Below, piece by piece: positions 51,627-60,786 of a stretch of DNA of 64,000 bases (position 1 is the stretch's first letter; each line of letters opens with the position of its first letter). A program made the translations under genes and the position numbers. The stretch spans positions 22,365-86,364 of the forward strand of contig JAYUMU010000151.1 in assembly GCA_043762325.1 (NCBI GenBank), written 5' to 3'. The notes under the pieces are model-generated. The model had not been told where the DNA came from. It made no database searches and saw nothing but the letters and a program-made list of their open reading frames with translations. Source of the stretch: JANXSS01 sp025356535 (GTDB taxonomy: Bacteria > Pseudomonadota > Gammaproteobacteria > Burkholderiales > Burkholderiaceae_D).

Positions 51627-53066
51627 CTATTCTTTTGTCACGCGCAGCAGTTCCGCCTGCGTGGTGACACCGGTCTGCAGCCAGCGTTCGCCGTCTTCGC
51701 GCATGGTCTGCATGCCGTCATGTTGTGCCACCGTGCGGATTTCCGCTTCGGAGGCGCGATTGTGGATCTGGGCGCGGATCTGGTCGGTGGTCTGCAGCAG
51801 TTCATAGACGCCGACGCGGCCCTGGTAGCCGGTCTGGCCGCACTTGTCGCAGCCGACCGCCTGCCAGTACTGGCCGTCATGGCGGCGGCAACTCTGGCAG
51901 AGTTTGCGCACCAGCCGCTGCGCCACCACGCCCAGGAGCGACGACGACAGCAGGAACGGCTCGATGCCCATGTCGAGCAGGCGCGTGACTGCTGCGGCCG
52001 AATCGTTGGTGTGCAGCGTGGCCAGCACCAGATGGCCGGTCAGGGAAGCCTGAACAGCAATTTGCGCGGTCTCCAAGTCGCGGATCTCGCCGATCATGAT
52101 CACGTCCGGGTCTTGCCGCAAAATCGCCCGCAATGCCTTGGCAAAGGTCATGTCGATCCTGGCATTGACCTGGGTCTGGCCGACGCCGGCCAGCTCGTAC
52201 TCGATCGGGTCTTCGACTGTCAGGATGTTGGTGGCGGTGGCGTTCAGACGCGACAGCGCGGCATACAGGGTGGTGGTCTTGCCGGAGCCGGTCGGCCCGG
52301 TCACCAGCACGATGCCGTGCGGCTGCGCGATCAGGCGGTCGAACTGTGGCAGCACGGCGTCGCTCATGCCCAGGTGCAGCAAGTCGAGCCGGCCGGCTTC
52401 CTTGTCCAGGAGACGCAGCACGGCGCGTTCGCCATGACCCGTTGGCAAGGTGGAGACGCGCACGTCGACCGGCTTGCCGCCCACGCGCAGGGTGATGCGG
52501 CCATCCTGCGGCAGGCGTTTTTCGGCGATATCCAATTGCGCCATGATCTTGATGCGCGAGATCAGCGAGGCATGGATCGCCTTTTTCGGGCGCACGATGT
52601 CGCGCAGGGTGCCGTCGATCCGAAAGCGCACCACAGAGATCTGCTCGAACGGCTCGATGTGGATGTCGGAGGCTTCTTCCCGCAGCGCCTGCGTCAGGAG
52701 CGCATTGATCATTCGGATCACCGGCGCGTCATCGGCCGACTCGAGCAGATCCTCGATGGCCGGCATGTCCATCATCAGCTTTGCCAGGTCGAGGTCGGAC
52801 TCGTATTCGTCGATGACCTGGGCGGCGTCGCCGCCGGAGCCGGCATAAGCCTTGGCAATGGCCAGGTCGAGCGCCTCGCGCGACATGGTCTTCAACCTGA
52901 CGCGGCCGAAGCGGCGGCTGACTTCGGCAATCGCGGTTGCCGAAGTCGCTTCGGAGATCCAGACTTCGACTGCGCCGGCACTGCCTTCGCCACGATGCGC
53001 CAGCAGCGCAAAGTCGCGGGCGAAGGCATAAGGCAGGAGCCTGCCGTCAATCATGGAATTGCTCAT
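51627..53066 (-). CDS. gspE: Type II secretion ATPase GspE
   Basis: A 479-residue hexameric ATPase that drives pseudopilus assembly. Walker A is LVTGPTGSGKTTTLYAAL. The Asp box is TVEDPIEYELAGVGQTQVN, Walker B is RQDPDVIMIGEIRDLETAQIA and the His box is TGHLVLATLHTND. A zinc motif is visible as CQSCRRHDGQYWQAVGCDKCGQTGYQGR. The start MSNSMIDGRLLPYAFARDFALL is typical of the N-terminal GspL-binding region. The gspD stop lies 7 bp upstream. Confidence 0.98.
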   Translation of the reverse strand: MSNSMIDGRLLPYAFARDFALLAHRGEGSAGAVEVWISEATSATAIAEVSRRFGRVRLKTMSREALDLAIAKAYAGSGGDAAQVIDEYESDLDLAKLMMDMPAIEDLLESADDAPVIRMINALLTQALREEASDIHIEPFEQISVVRFRIDGTLRDIVRPKKAIHASLISRIKIMAQLDIAEKRLPQDGRITLRVGGKPVDVRVSTLPTGHGERAVLRLLDKEAGRLDLLHLGMSDAVLPQFDRLIAQPHGIVLVTGPTGSGKTTTLYAALSRLNATATNILTVEDPIEYELAGVGQTQVNARIDMTFAKALRAILRQDPDVIMIGEIRDLETAQIAVQASLTGHLVLATLHTNDSAAAVTRLLDMGIEPFLLSSSLLGVVAQRLVRKLCQSCRRHDGQYWQAVGCDKCGQTGYQGRVGVYELLQTTDQIRAQIHNRASEAEIRTVAQHDGMQTMREDGERWLQTGVTTQAELLRVTKE

Positions 53067-53073
53067 GTCCGGT

Positions 53074-55365
53074 TCACCCGCCCAGTTTTTCGAGCGGCGG
53101 CTCGGTTGCAGGTTTCATGCGCGGCGTCGGCTGGACCTGTGCAGGCGCCGGTGCGGATACCGGTGCCGGTGCAGGCGGCTCGGTCGCCGCCGGCGGCGTG
53201 CGCAGCACCGGCGCCGGTGGCGAGCGCAGCAGGTTGCCACCGAGCGGCTGGCCGTTCTGCAGCGGCGGCAGCACCGGCGCCTCCATCGGCGGCATCAGCG
53301 GCGTCTGCGGCGGCTGCGAACTCTTTTCGACTTCGCGGATCAGGTCGTAGCGGTCGGCGGCCAGGTTGACGCTCTGGTCATTGCTGCGCACGACAGTCGG
53401 GCGCAGGAACACCATCAGGTTGGTCTTGACGCGCTTGCGGTTCTGGTACTTGAAAAGATTGCCCAGCACCGGTATGTCGCCCAGACCCCGCACCTTTTCC
53501 ACGCCATCCTGGACCGTGTCCTCGATCAGGCCGCCGAGGACGATGATCTGGCCGTCGTCGACCAGAACATTGGTGTCGATCGAGCGCTTGCTGGTGATGA
53601 TGCCGGCGGCATTGGCCGTGTCCTGCACGCTGGAGGTCTCCTGGTAGATCGCCATCTTGACGGTGCCGCCTTCGGAAATCTGCGGCCGCACCCGCAGCGA
53701 CAGGCCGACGTCCTTGCGCTCGATGGTCTGGAACGGGTTGACCCCGGCCGAGCCGCCCGAGGCAGCCGTGGTGTACTGGCCGGTGATGAACGGCACGTTC
53801 TGGCCGACGATGATCTTGGCTTCCTCGTTGTCGAGCGTGATCAGGTTCGGCATCGACAGGATGTTGGCATTGACATCGGTCTCCAGCGCATGCGCCAGGG
53901 CGCCGAGGCCGATCTTGCCGTTTATCTGGCGAAAGATGCCGATCGACAGGCCGGCGCCCGGCGATGGCAGCGCCCCGCCGTTGCCGGCCTGCGCCAGGCC
54001 GGCGCCGAGCGTCAGCAGGTTGTTGGGCGAGCCGGTGGCAAACGAGGTGCCGGCGCCGACCCGGTAGGAACTGTCCGCGTTGCCCGACAGGCCGAGCCAC
54101 TGGATGCCGAACTCGGCCGCCTTGGTGGCCGAGACTTCGACGATCAGCGACTCGACATAGACCTGCGCCCGGCGCACATCCAACAGGTCGATCACGGTGC
54201 GCAGGTTGCGGTAGACCGCTTCGCTCGACGTGATGATCAAGGTGTTGGTGGCCGAATCGGCCTGGATGAAGCCGCCGGCGCCGCCGCTCGACAGCGGTTG
54301 CTGCTGTTGCTGTGGCGAGGCCGATGGCGGCGCCCCCAGACCACCCTGCGCGCCGGCGGTCGTGCCGCCGAGGCCCTGCTGGTTCTGGTTCTGCGACTGC
54401 GGCGGCTGTACCGGCGCCGAGGTATCGTTGGTCACCACCGCGCGCAGGGTCTGCGCCAGCTTGGTGGCTTCGGCGTTTTTCAAGTGCACGACGTGCACGT
54501 TGCCGGGGTTTGCAGTGGGCTGGTCGAGCTTGGCGATCAGTGCCTTGGCGAGGCTGGCGCGGGCCGACGAGGGCGCGCGCACGATCACCGAATTGGTGCG
54601 CGAATCGGCCAGCAGGCTGACGCGACCGCTGTCGCCGCCCGGCACGTTGCCGGCGCTCTCGAGCAACCGGTTGACCATGGTGGCCACATCGCTGGCAATG
54701 GCGTAGCGGATCGGCACGACATCGAGGTCGCCTGTTGCAGGACTGTCGAGGGCGGCGATGATCTTGCCGAGACGGCGCAGATTGTCGGCGTAATCGGTGA
54801 TCACCAGCGAGTTGTTGCCGGGGTTTGCATTGATGGTGTTGTTGGGCGAGATCAGCGGACGCAGGACAGCCACCAGGTTGTTGGCCGATTCATAGTTCAG
54901 GCGGAAGATCTGGGTGGCGATCTGGTCGCCGCGCACCGAACCGGGCGAGGTCGGACCTGCCTGCAGCTTTGCATCGGCTTCAGGCACGACCTTGGTGAAA
55001 CCGTCGCCGACCACCACCGTGTAGCCCTGCAGCCGCAAGGCCGAGGTCAGCAGGCGAAAGGCCTGTGCCTTGGTCACCGGCTTTTCGGACACCAGGTTGA
55101 TGGTGCCCTTGATGCGCGGGTCGATGATGAAGGTGGTGCCGACATAGTGGCCGACCGCCTTGATGACGGACTCGATGTCGGCGCCGACGAAGTTGAGCGA
55201 CGCCTGGCCCGACGCCGGGTCCTGCGCGTAGGCCATCGGCGCAACCGGCGTGGTGGCGATCGCGCACACCAGCAGGGCGACCGTTGGCCAGCGCCGCAGC
55301 GCCGCTGCATTGCGGCGCGATATGGTCGGGGATGCCGCAAGTGCCGCTTGATGGAGTTTTTTCAT
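53074..55365 (-). CDS. gspD: Type II secretion outer-membrane secretin GspD
   Basis: A 763-residue outer-membrane channel. A signal peptide (to MAYAQ) is followed by the N0 domain (LNFVGADIESVIKAVGHYVGTTFIIDPRIKGTINLVSEKPV). N1-N3 repeats follow, the third interrupted by a Gln/Gly/Pro-rich stretch (NQNQQGLGGTTAGAQGGLGAPPSASPQQQQQ). The secretin core includes VPFITGQYTT, ERKDVGLSLRVRPQISEGGTVKMAI, VLVDDGQIIVLGGLIED, GLGDIPVLGNLFKYQ and TNLMVFLRPTVV. A Pro-rich tail ends EPPLEKLGG. ATG 55365 was chosen over a GTG two codons earlier that overlaps the gspN stop. Confidence 0.97.
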   Translation of the reverse strand: MKKLHQAALAASPTISRRNAAALRRWPTVALLVCAIATTPVAPMAYAQDPASGQASLNFVGADIESVIKAVGHYVGTTFIIDPRIKGTINLVSEKPVTKAQAFRLLTSALRLQGYTVVVGDGFTKVVPEADAKLQAGPTSPGSVRGDQIATQIFRLNYESANNLVAVLRPLISPNNTINANPGNNSLVITDYADNLRRLGKIIAALDSPATGDLDVVPIRYAIASDVATMVNRLLESAGNVPGGDSGRVSLLADSRTNSVIVRAPSSARASLAKALIAKLDQPTANPGNVHVVHLKNAEATKLAQTLRAVVTNDTSAPVQPPQSQNQNQQGLGGTTAGAQGGLGAPPSASPQQQQQPLSSGGAGGFIQADSATNTLIITSSEAVYRNLRTVIDLLDVRRAQVYVESLIVEVSATKAAEFGIQWLGLSGNADSSYRVGAGTSFATGSPNNLLTLGAGLAQAGNGGALPSPGAGLSIGIFRQINGKIGLGALAHALETDVNANILSMPNLITLDNEEAKIIVGQNVPFITGQYTTAASGGSAGVNPFQTIERKDVGLSLRVRPQISEGGTVKMAIYQETSSVQDTANAAGIITSKRSIDTNVLVDDGQIIVLGGLIEDTVQDGVEKVRGLGDIPVLGNLFKYQNRKRVKTNLMVFLRPTVVRSNDQSVNLAADRYDLIREVEKSSQPPQTPLMPPMEAPVLPPLQNGQPLGGNLLRSPPAPVLRTPPAATEPPAPAPVSAPAPAQVQPTPRMKPATEPPLEKLGG

Positions 55366-55370
55366 GTTCA

Positions 55371-56246
55371 CTATTTGAGTTCTAAAGCGATGTAGTTCGA
55401 GCCGCCTTCCTGGCGGCGCTGACCCAGCAAATTCAACAGATTTGCCAGCCTTTCTTCCTGTCCCGGCGCGGCTTGCGCCCTGCCCGAAAACCGCAACCGT
55501 CCCTTGTCAAGACTGCCGCTGCCGCTCAGCACCATCGGTCCCTGCAATGTCGCGAGCTGCATCTGCGCAGTCTGGCCCTGCCATTCCATTTGCATCCGGT
55601 AAGCACCCAACGGTTTGATCGGCGACAAGCGCGAGGCAATATCGAGCAAGTCCAGTTGCATCGAACCGTTCAGGTCGACCTGCCGGCCGCGCCGCGCCAG
55701 TTGCAGCGCACCCCAGGACAGACGCATTTCACCGGTCGGCGCAATCGTGTTCAAAGGCGCACCGAGCGCTGCCAGCCGCTCGGCCGGCAGCACGAGCAGC
55801 GACGGGCTGACCTGCCATTGCGACCAGGTACCGGTGAGCTGCACCGGTTGCCCGAGTGCCGCCGTGTTTTCAAGTGTTGCATCCAGCACGCCGACGAGCA
55901 CCGTCGGCGACAGGCGCCAGGCAAAACGCCCCGGCAGCAATGGCGTGACCGGATCGGCGCCACTTGGCGCAGCACCGACGAAGGCGGAACCGCGCCAGAT
56001 GCTGCCCTGCGCATCGCCCAGCGTGATGCGCCCGCCGGTCTGCTGCTCGATCAGCGGCGCCAACCAGGCAGCCGGGCAAAACACCAGGACCGTGGCGGCA
56101 ACCGTGACAATTGCCGCACACAACCATATCACGAGGCGGCGCACTGGCCCGCCGTATCCTGCTGCCCGATCCTGCCGATTTTGCCACCCTTGGCCGGCGC
56201 TGTCGCCGCCACCGTTCCCGGCGCTGCTGAGGTTGCGGCGCCACAT
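55371..56246 (-). CDS. gspN: Type II secretion protein GspN
   Basis: A 291-residue inner-membrane protein of the GspN family, an accessory component missing from many type II systems. A membrane helix (LVIWLCAAIVTVAATVLVFCPAAWL) follows a glycine-rich N-terminus. The periplasmic part has the family pattern GGRITLGDAQGSIWRGSAFV, GRFAWRLSP, LPAERLAALGAPLNTIAPTGEMRLSW and MVLSGSGSLDKGRLRFSGRAQAAPGQEERLANLLNLLGQRR. An alternative start is a few codons downstream. Confidence 0.9.
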   Translation of the reverse strand: MWRRNLSSAGNGGGDSAGQGWQNRQDRAAGYGGPVRRLVIWLCAAIVTVAATVLVFCPAAWLAPLIEQQTGGRITLGDAQGSIWRGSAFVGAAPSGADPVTPLLPGRFAWRLSPTVLVGVLDATLENTAALGQPVQLTGTWSQWQVSPSLLVLPAERLAALGAPLNTIAPTGEMRLSWGALQLARRGRQVDLNGSMQLDLLDIASRLSPIKPLGAYRMQMEWQGQTAQMQLATLQGPMVLSGSGSLDKGRLRFSGRAQAAPGQEERLANLLNLLGQRRQEGGSNYIALELK

Positions 56247-56259
56247 GCCAGTGCGAACC

Positions 56260-56769
56260 TCACGGCCGGTCCTCGGTTTTAGGCTGGCGCAGGCTCAGGG
56301 TGGCGTTGACCATGTCGGTTTGCGCCAGCGCGGTAAAACTGCTTTCGGCCACGCTCAGGCGGGCAGCCTTCTGCGTTTCGTCGAGCCAGTCGAGGATGCC
56401 GGCAAACGAGACATTGTTCATCTGCAGGCGCACCAGGTCGCCGGTGACCACCACGCTCTGTGCCTTCAAGCCCTTTCTTGCCAGGCCGGCCTCGATGCTT
56501 TCCTGGGTGCTGAGGGTCGCGCCCGCGCCGCTGCCGGCGCCAAGCGCCTGCGCCTCCCGCGCCAGTGCCTGCAGCGACGCCGCCTGCTGGCGCAGTTCCG
56601 GCAATGCCTTCTGCAGCCGCGCCGTTCCCTGCAGGGCCGGTGCGAAGCCGACCAGGTAGACCAGGGCCGCTGCCACCACGGCGGCGCCGACCGACAGCAT
56701 GCGCCGCTCGCGCGGGTCGCGCTCGGTCCAGAAGTTGCCGATCTGGTCCATCAGCAGGCGCGGCTTCAT
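56260..56769 (-). CDS. gspM: Type II secretion protein GspM
   Basis: A 169-residue bitopic inner-membrane protein that partners GspL. WTERDPRERRMLSVGAAVVAAALVYLVGFAPALQGTARLQKALPELRQQAASLQALAREAQ shows the conserved RE(R) motif, the membrane helix and the coiled coil. The periplasmic ferredoxin-like domain includes LARKGLKAQSVVVTGDLVRLQMNNVSFAGILDWLDETQ. Its ATG overlaps the gspL stop (ATGA). Confidence 0.93.
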   Translation of the reverse strand: MKPRLLMDQIGNFWTERDPRERRMLSVGAAVVAAALVYLVGFAPALQGTARLQKALPELRQQAASLQALAREAQALGAGSGAGATLSTQESIEAGLARKGLKAQSVVVTGDLVRLQMNNVSFAGILDWLDETQKAARLSVAESSFTALAQTDMVNATLSLRQPKTEDRP

Positions 56770-58034
56770 GATGCGCTCCGGATCTGCCAGACGCCGGGCG
56801 CCGGCTGGGTCAGCGACAGGTTGCGTGCGGCCAGTGCCGCCTTGACCTGTGCGATCGGTACCGCCGGCGTCGCCTTTGGTTTGACGAACAGGCTGCGCTC
56901 GCGGTATTCGAGACTGGCGATGGCCGGCTTGCCGGCGCCGTCGCCGGCAAGGCCGAGGGTGCTCCAGGCAGCGGCAAAGCTGGCCGCCAGCGGGCCGAAA
57001 TCATCCGGCGCCGCCTTGCCGGAATCGCGCTGGGCGGCGGCGACCTTCTGGCGCATCTGTGCTGCCGGGTCGACGATCACGGTTTCCTTCGGATAGGCGC
57101 TTTTATAGATCTGTACCATTGAGGCGCGCAACTGCACCGCTTCGCGCGAGAGGCGCCACCATTCGAAATTGAGAGCGCCGATATTCACGAGAAGCAATAG
57201 CGTGCCGACCACCAGCGGCCAGCGCCAGCGCCGCCAGTCGACGCTGCTGTTGCCGGCCGAGCCGCCCAGGCCGGCAACCAGGTTCAGGCTGCTCGTGCGG
57301 GCGCCGGCAATCCAGCGCATCCAGTTGTCGGCCAAGACCGTGATGCGCTGCTCGATCGGCAGCAGCACATCGACCGCCTGCTGGTAAGCCGGCACCTGCT
57401 GCTGCGGCACATACAGTGCGATCGATGCCACCGGTACCAGCGCGCAAAGCGTTTCGAGCACGTCGCGGCTGGCGGCGGCCGCATCGTCGGGCAGCAGCGG
57501 CAGGCCCAGGCCGTCGCGTTCGGCCAGGCGCAGCGTGATGTCGAGCTCGGCGCCAAAGGCGGTGACGGCTGCCGCCACGCTGCCGGCCGGCAGCGCCAGG
57601 CACAGCTGCGACGGCAGCGCCAGCACATGGCGCGCGCCGAGGCTGCGTACCGTCTGCAGCAATATCTGCAGCCAGGTGCGCTGCACCACCGCCACCGTGC
57701 GCAGCTCGCCGACGCTGCCGCCGGCGACCATGACGCAGTCGGCCGGGTCCGACATCAGCTGGTCCTCGACCATGTTGGGCAGTGCCACCCGCAGCCGCGC
57801 GGCCGACATCGGCGGCACCTTCAGGTGCAGCAGCGTGACGTCGCTGGCCGCCAGCAGCAGCACGACGCGCTGCGCGCCGCCGATCATGCCGGCCAGGTCC
57901 GACAGCGCCGCCTGGCCTTCGCGCTCGATGCTCTCGCCGGCACCCGCCAGTGCATAGGGACACGGCAGGGCGATCCAGTGCGCGGCATTGTCGGCGACCG
58001 ATCTGGAGGGCAAGCGGATGTAGAGTGTGCTCAA
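56766..58034 (-). CDS. gspL: Type II secretion protein GspL
   Basis: A 422-residue protein with an actin-like cytoplasmic domain that binds GspE and a periplasmic domain that binds GspM. STLYIRLPSRSVADNAAHWIALPCPYALAG starts the cytoplasmic part; VVLLLAASDVTLLHLKVPPMSAARLRVALPNMVEDQLMSDPADC is the conserved segment. The membrane helix is WPLVVGTLLLLVNIGALNFEWW. No ATG is available; the start appears to be TTG 58034 (MSTLYIRLP) preceded by AGCAGG. Confidence 0.92.
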   Translation of the reverse strand: MSTLYIRLPSRSVADNAAHWIALPCPYALAGAGESIEREGQAALSDLAGMIGGAQRVVLLLAASDVTLLHLKVPPMSAARLRVALPNMVEDQLMSDPADCVMVAGGSVGELRTVAVVQRTWLQILLQTVRSLGARHVLALPSQLCLALPAGSVAAAVTAFGAELDITLRLAERDGLGLPLLPDDAAAASRDVLETLCALVPVASIALYVPQQQVPAYQQAVDVLLPIEQRITVLADNWMRWIAGARTSSLNLVAGLGGSAGNSSVDWRRWRWPLVVGTLLLLVNIGALNFEWWRLSREAVQLRASMVQIYKSAYPKETVIVDPAAQMRQKVAAAQRDSGKAAPDDFGPLAASFAAAWSTLGLAGDGAGKPAIASLEYRERSLFVKPKATPAVPIAQVKAALAARNLSLTQPAPGVWQIRSAS

Positions 58035-58050
58035 GACGCCTGCTCTTTCT

Positions 58051-59175
58051 TTAATTTTCGTGAATCCAGAGAACCTTCGAGGCGCCGGCACCGGTCGGGC
58101 CGCCGGAATTGGGCCGCTCGATCAGCGCCAGCACTTCGAGCGCCGCCCGGCTCATCTTGACCCGGCCGTCGACGATGAAGTAATTCGTCTTCACGCCAAA
58201 ACCGGTGGCAGTCACCGTCGCGGGCAACTGCGCCCGCATCGAAAAGTCGCCCGTATCCTTGAAGGCGGCCGTGCTGCGGTTCGCAACGATCGCCTGCCCG
58301 GTCGAGATAGGCACGCCGAAGCGCGCTGCCAGCACCTCGGCCGATGCGGTGTTGACATTGATTGTCGTCGGCACCGGCAAGATGATAATGAAGTTTTTCA
58401 GTTTGGCGACGATTTCCGGTGTAAAACCCGGCAATGCCAGCAAATCCTCCACTTGCGTCACACCCATCTGCCCGGTGGCGGCAGCCGTCGGCTGCACGGC
58501 AATCGGCGGGCCGTCCGGATTGACGGCGCCCTGCTGGCCGGCGGCCTGGCTGCCTTGCTGCGCACCGGCCACCGGCGCGGTCGTGCCGTTGGCCTCGCCT
58601 GCAGCGGCCGGCATGAGCTTCGATTGCCCCGCGGCCATGCCGGCGGCGGCAATGCGAGCCAGCGTCGGCTCGATGCGCAGCAGCGTCAGCAGGCGCTCGA
58701 ACGCCTTGATTTCTTCCGGCTGGGGCACGCCGTTTGCCGCCAGCCCCGCGAGGTTGAAGTACGACTGCGCATCGATGATCTTGCCGGTGATGGTGGCGTC
58801 GCTGGCGTCGGCGCCCGAGCGGCCGTTTTCCACGTAGGAGTCGAGGCGGGTTTCCGCAAGACCAACCGCCCACGGCTGCTGCAGGTCGTCGCGGCCCTGG
58901 TTGCTCTTGCCGCTTTCATCAAGGATCAGGCGCGCCCAGTCGAGCGCGCCGCGCAGAATCCACTGCTTCTGCAACTGCGTGCGCTGGTTCTCGATCGAGC
59001 GCACCTGCACCTGCTGTTGCCAGAACAGGCTGGCCACGATCGTCACCGCCAGGGTGGTGAGCAGCAGCGCCGTGATCACCGCCACGCCGGCCTGGCGACG
59101 CAGCCGTGGCGAACCTGCCCGGCGTGCATTGCCGGCCCGCGACCGCCGGTTTTCAATCGGGCGTTTCCGCTTCAA
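58051..59175 (-). CDS. gspK: Type II secretion minor pseudopilin GspK
   Basis: Minor pseudopilin (about 374 aa) that caps the pseudopilus tip with GspI and GspJ. The leader is basic and ends RRQAG, followed by VAVITALLLTTLAVTIVASLFWQQQVQVR, the hydrophobic N-terminal helix. IDAQSYFNLAGLA, IVANRSTAAFKDTGDF and VKTNYFIVDGRVKMSRAAL are family segments. An insertion (GAQQGSQAAGQQGAVNPDGPP...) is Gln/Ala-rich. No ATG fits; TTG 59175 or CTG 59187 are candidates, so the N-terminus is uncertain. Confidence 0.9.
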   Translation of the reverse strand: MKRKRPIENRRSRAGNARRAGSPRLRRQAGVAVITALLLTTLAVTIVASLFWQQQVQVRSIENQRTQLQKQWILRGALDWARLILDESGKSNQGRDDLQQPWAVGLAETRLDSYVENGRSGADASDATITGKIIDAQSYFNLAGLAANGVPQPEEIKAFERLLTLLRIEPTLARIAAAGMAAGQSKLMPAAAGEANGTTAPVAGAQQGSQAAGQQGAVNPDGPPIAVQPTAAATGQMGVTQVEDLLALPGFTPEIVAKLKNFIIILPVPTTINVNTASAEVLAARFGVPISTGQAIVANRSTAAFKDTGDFSMRAQLPATVTATGFGVKTNYFIVDGRVKMSRAALEVLALIERPNSGGPTGAGASKVLWIHEN

Positions 59176-59183
59176 AAGATGCT

Positions 59184-59828
59184 TCAGACAGCCCCCAGTA
59201 GAAAGATCTTCAACATGCTGGTGGCGCGCCCGCGCAATTGCAAGCCGACTTCCAGGCCGTTCGTCACCGTCGCCGCATTGACCGGCTCGCCCGGCACCGG
59301 CGGCGTGCGCCAGCCGGCGCCCTGCTGCCAGATGCGCATGTTCATCACCGTCACATCCGACTGCAGCACCAGCGCGTCGGCCGCGTCGCTGTCGTTGCCG
59401 GCTGCCTGCCAGGCGAAATCGAGCGCCGCCAGGTCGCGCGTGGCGACCGATTCGCGCCGGGTCAGGCGGCCGTCGCGCACCCGGTACGTCACTACCTGCA
59501 GCCGGGTCGGCTGGTCTTCGCCATAGACATAGCGCACCATGCGCAACCGGGCCTGGTCGGCAATGACCGGCGGATGCTGCAACAGCGTGGCGGCGACGAC
59601 ACGGGAACAATCGCTTTGCATCTGCGCAAAGGTCAGCTGCATGGCGCGGGTCTGATCCAGATTATTCGTCAACGCGACGCGGGCGCGCACGATGCCGTCA
59701 AGGCCGCGCCAGCCGAGCACGGCGACGATCGCCAGGATCGTGATTGCCACCAGCAGCTCGACCAGCGTGAAGCCGGTGCCGCGGCGAGGCCGCCGGCGTT
59801 GACGCTGCAGGGACAGGCGCTCAACCAT
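59184..59828 (-). CDS. gspJ: Type II secretion minor pseudopilin GspJ
   Basis: A 214-residue minor pseudopilin. The prepilin peptidase site is RRGTG-FTLVELLVAITILAIVAVLGWRGLDGIVRAR, with Glu at +5 of the mature protein. LTFAQMQSDC, YRVRDGRLTRRES and MRIWQQGAGWRTPPVPGEPVNAATVTNGLEVGLQLRG match GspJ. ATG 59828 overlaps the last codons of gspI by 8 bp. Confidence 0.95.
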   Translation of the reverse strand: MVERLSLQRQRRRPRRGTGFTLVELLVAITILAIVAVLGWRGLDGIVRARVALTNNLDQTRAMQLTFAQMQSDCSRVVAATLLQHPPVIADQARLRMVRYVYGEDQPTRLQVVTYRVRDGRLTRRESVATRDLAALDFAWQAAGNDSDAADALVLQSDVTVMNMRIWQQGAGWRTPPVPGEPVNAATVTNGLEVGLQLRGRATSMLKIFLLGAV

Positions 59829-60225
59829 TCTTGACGATCTGCGCGAGCTTGATGATGCGGCGCAGCGGGTCGCGGCTGTCATAGACGCTGACTTCGACGC
59901 GCCGGAAAAACGGGTTCGGCGTGGTCAGCACTTCTTCCTCGCACGTCAGCGGCAGTTCATCCTGCGAACAATCGAAGGCATGCTTGCCAACCGGCGGAAA
60001 CTCGCCCGCCAGGCGGATCTGCGAGAGCCGGTTCTCGGCCGACCAGGTCGCCATCATCGATGCCCGCAAGCCGTTGCTGTTTTGCGTCAGGCTGCCGACG
60101 GCGCGCAGGCTCGCGCCCAGCGAGGTGCCGACGATGACCAGCGCCACCAGGACTTCGAGCAGCGTGAAGCCGTGGTTGCGATTGCGATTGCGATTGCGAT
60201 TGCGGTCGTGATCACCGGAGCGCAT
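59821..60225 (-). CDS. gspI: Type II secretion minor pseudopilin GspI with an Asn-Arg repeat leader
   Basis: A 134-residue minor pseudopilin. The mature part starts FTLLEVLVALVIVGTSLGASLRAVGS with the usual +5 Glu, followed by ATWSAENRLSQIRL and RRVEVSVYDSRDPLRRIIKLAQIV. The leader before the cleavage glycine is unusually long and repetitive: MRSGDHD, then (Arg-Asn)5, then HG. It is encoded by a 6-bp tandem repeat. ATG 60225 directly follows the gspH stop. Confidence 0.95.
   Translation of the reverse strand: MRSGDHDRNRNRNRNRNHGFTLLEVLVALVIVGTSLGASLRAVGSLTQNSNGLRASMMATWSAENRLSQIRLAGEFPPVGKHAFDCSQDELPLTCEEEVLTTPNPFFRRVEVSVYDSRDPLRRIIKLAQIVKNG
60175..60204. repeat. Hexanucleotide tandem repeat inside the gspI leader
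   Basis: Five copies of ATTGCG (the first as GTTGCG) on the plus strand, coding for alternating Arg and Asn in the GspI leader. Changes in copy number would stay in frame. Confidence 0.9.
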
Positions 60226-60226
60226 C

Positions 60227-60718
60227 TCAGTCCACCACGAAATGGCCGATGCCGTCGGCGCGGATCGCAACGCTGGCCTCGCCGGCCGACAGCGTCATGA
60301 CGAACGGCTTGTCGACCGGCTCGCGGCCGAACACCAGGCGCAAGGCAGCGCCCGGCAGGGGCGGGTCGACCGACACCATGACCGGTGCGCGTTGATACTG
60401 GCGCTCGCGCAGCACGTCGTCGCCGGTCAGCGGCTGCCAGACGTTTTCTTCGCGCACGAGAAAATGGTAGCCCCGGTCATCGGTCTCGAAAGCGATCGGC
60501 CGGTTGCGCACGATCGCTTCATCGCGCGCCAGCTGCAGCAGAAGGGCAATGCGCTGGCACTCCTTCTGCAGCACCTGGCGCTGACTGGGCATCGCATTGA
60601 AGGACACCATGCCGAGGGTGAGCCCGGCGATGACCAGCACCACCAGCAGTTCGAGCAGGGTGAATCCGCGCGCCTGCCGGCGTGGCGGCAGGCAGCCCGG
60701 CCACCCTGCTGCCGGCAT
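60227..60718 (-). CDS. gspH: Type II secretion pseudopilin GspH
   Basis: A 163-residue pseudopilin. The cleavage region is RRQARG-FTLLELLVVLVIAGLTLGMVSFNAM with +5 Glu. LLLQLARDEAIVRNRPIAFETDDRGYHFLVRE and RLVFGREPVDKPFVMTLSAGEASVAIRADGIGHF are typical of GspH. I chose ATG 60718 (MPAAGWPG...); a GTG at 60799 that overlaps the end of gspG is possible and would give a 45-residue leader. Confidence 0.93.
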   Translation of the reverse strand: MPAAGWPGCLPPRRQARGFTLLELLVVLVIAGLTLGMVSFNAMPSQRQVLQKECQRIALLLQLARDEAIVRNRPIAFETDDRGYHFLVREENVWQPLTGDDVLRERQYQRAPVMVSVDPPLPGAALRLVFGREPVDKPFVMTLSAGEASVAIRADGIGHFVVD

Positions 60719-60786
60719 GGCTGCTGCGCCGCTCGCGCCGCTTGCCCGGGCGGCAGGCAGATCCGGGCCGCAATGCGATTCTGTAA

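Noticed and set aside
53053..55395. 780-codon open frame on the plus strand opposite gspD
   Set aside because: It is an antisense shadow caused by high GC and strong third-position bias; the translation is Arg/Gln/His-rich without domains, while gspD on the other strand is unmistakable. Similar long shadows (for example 5005-6072, 22017-25010, 34136-34762) were dismissed for the same reason.
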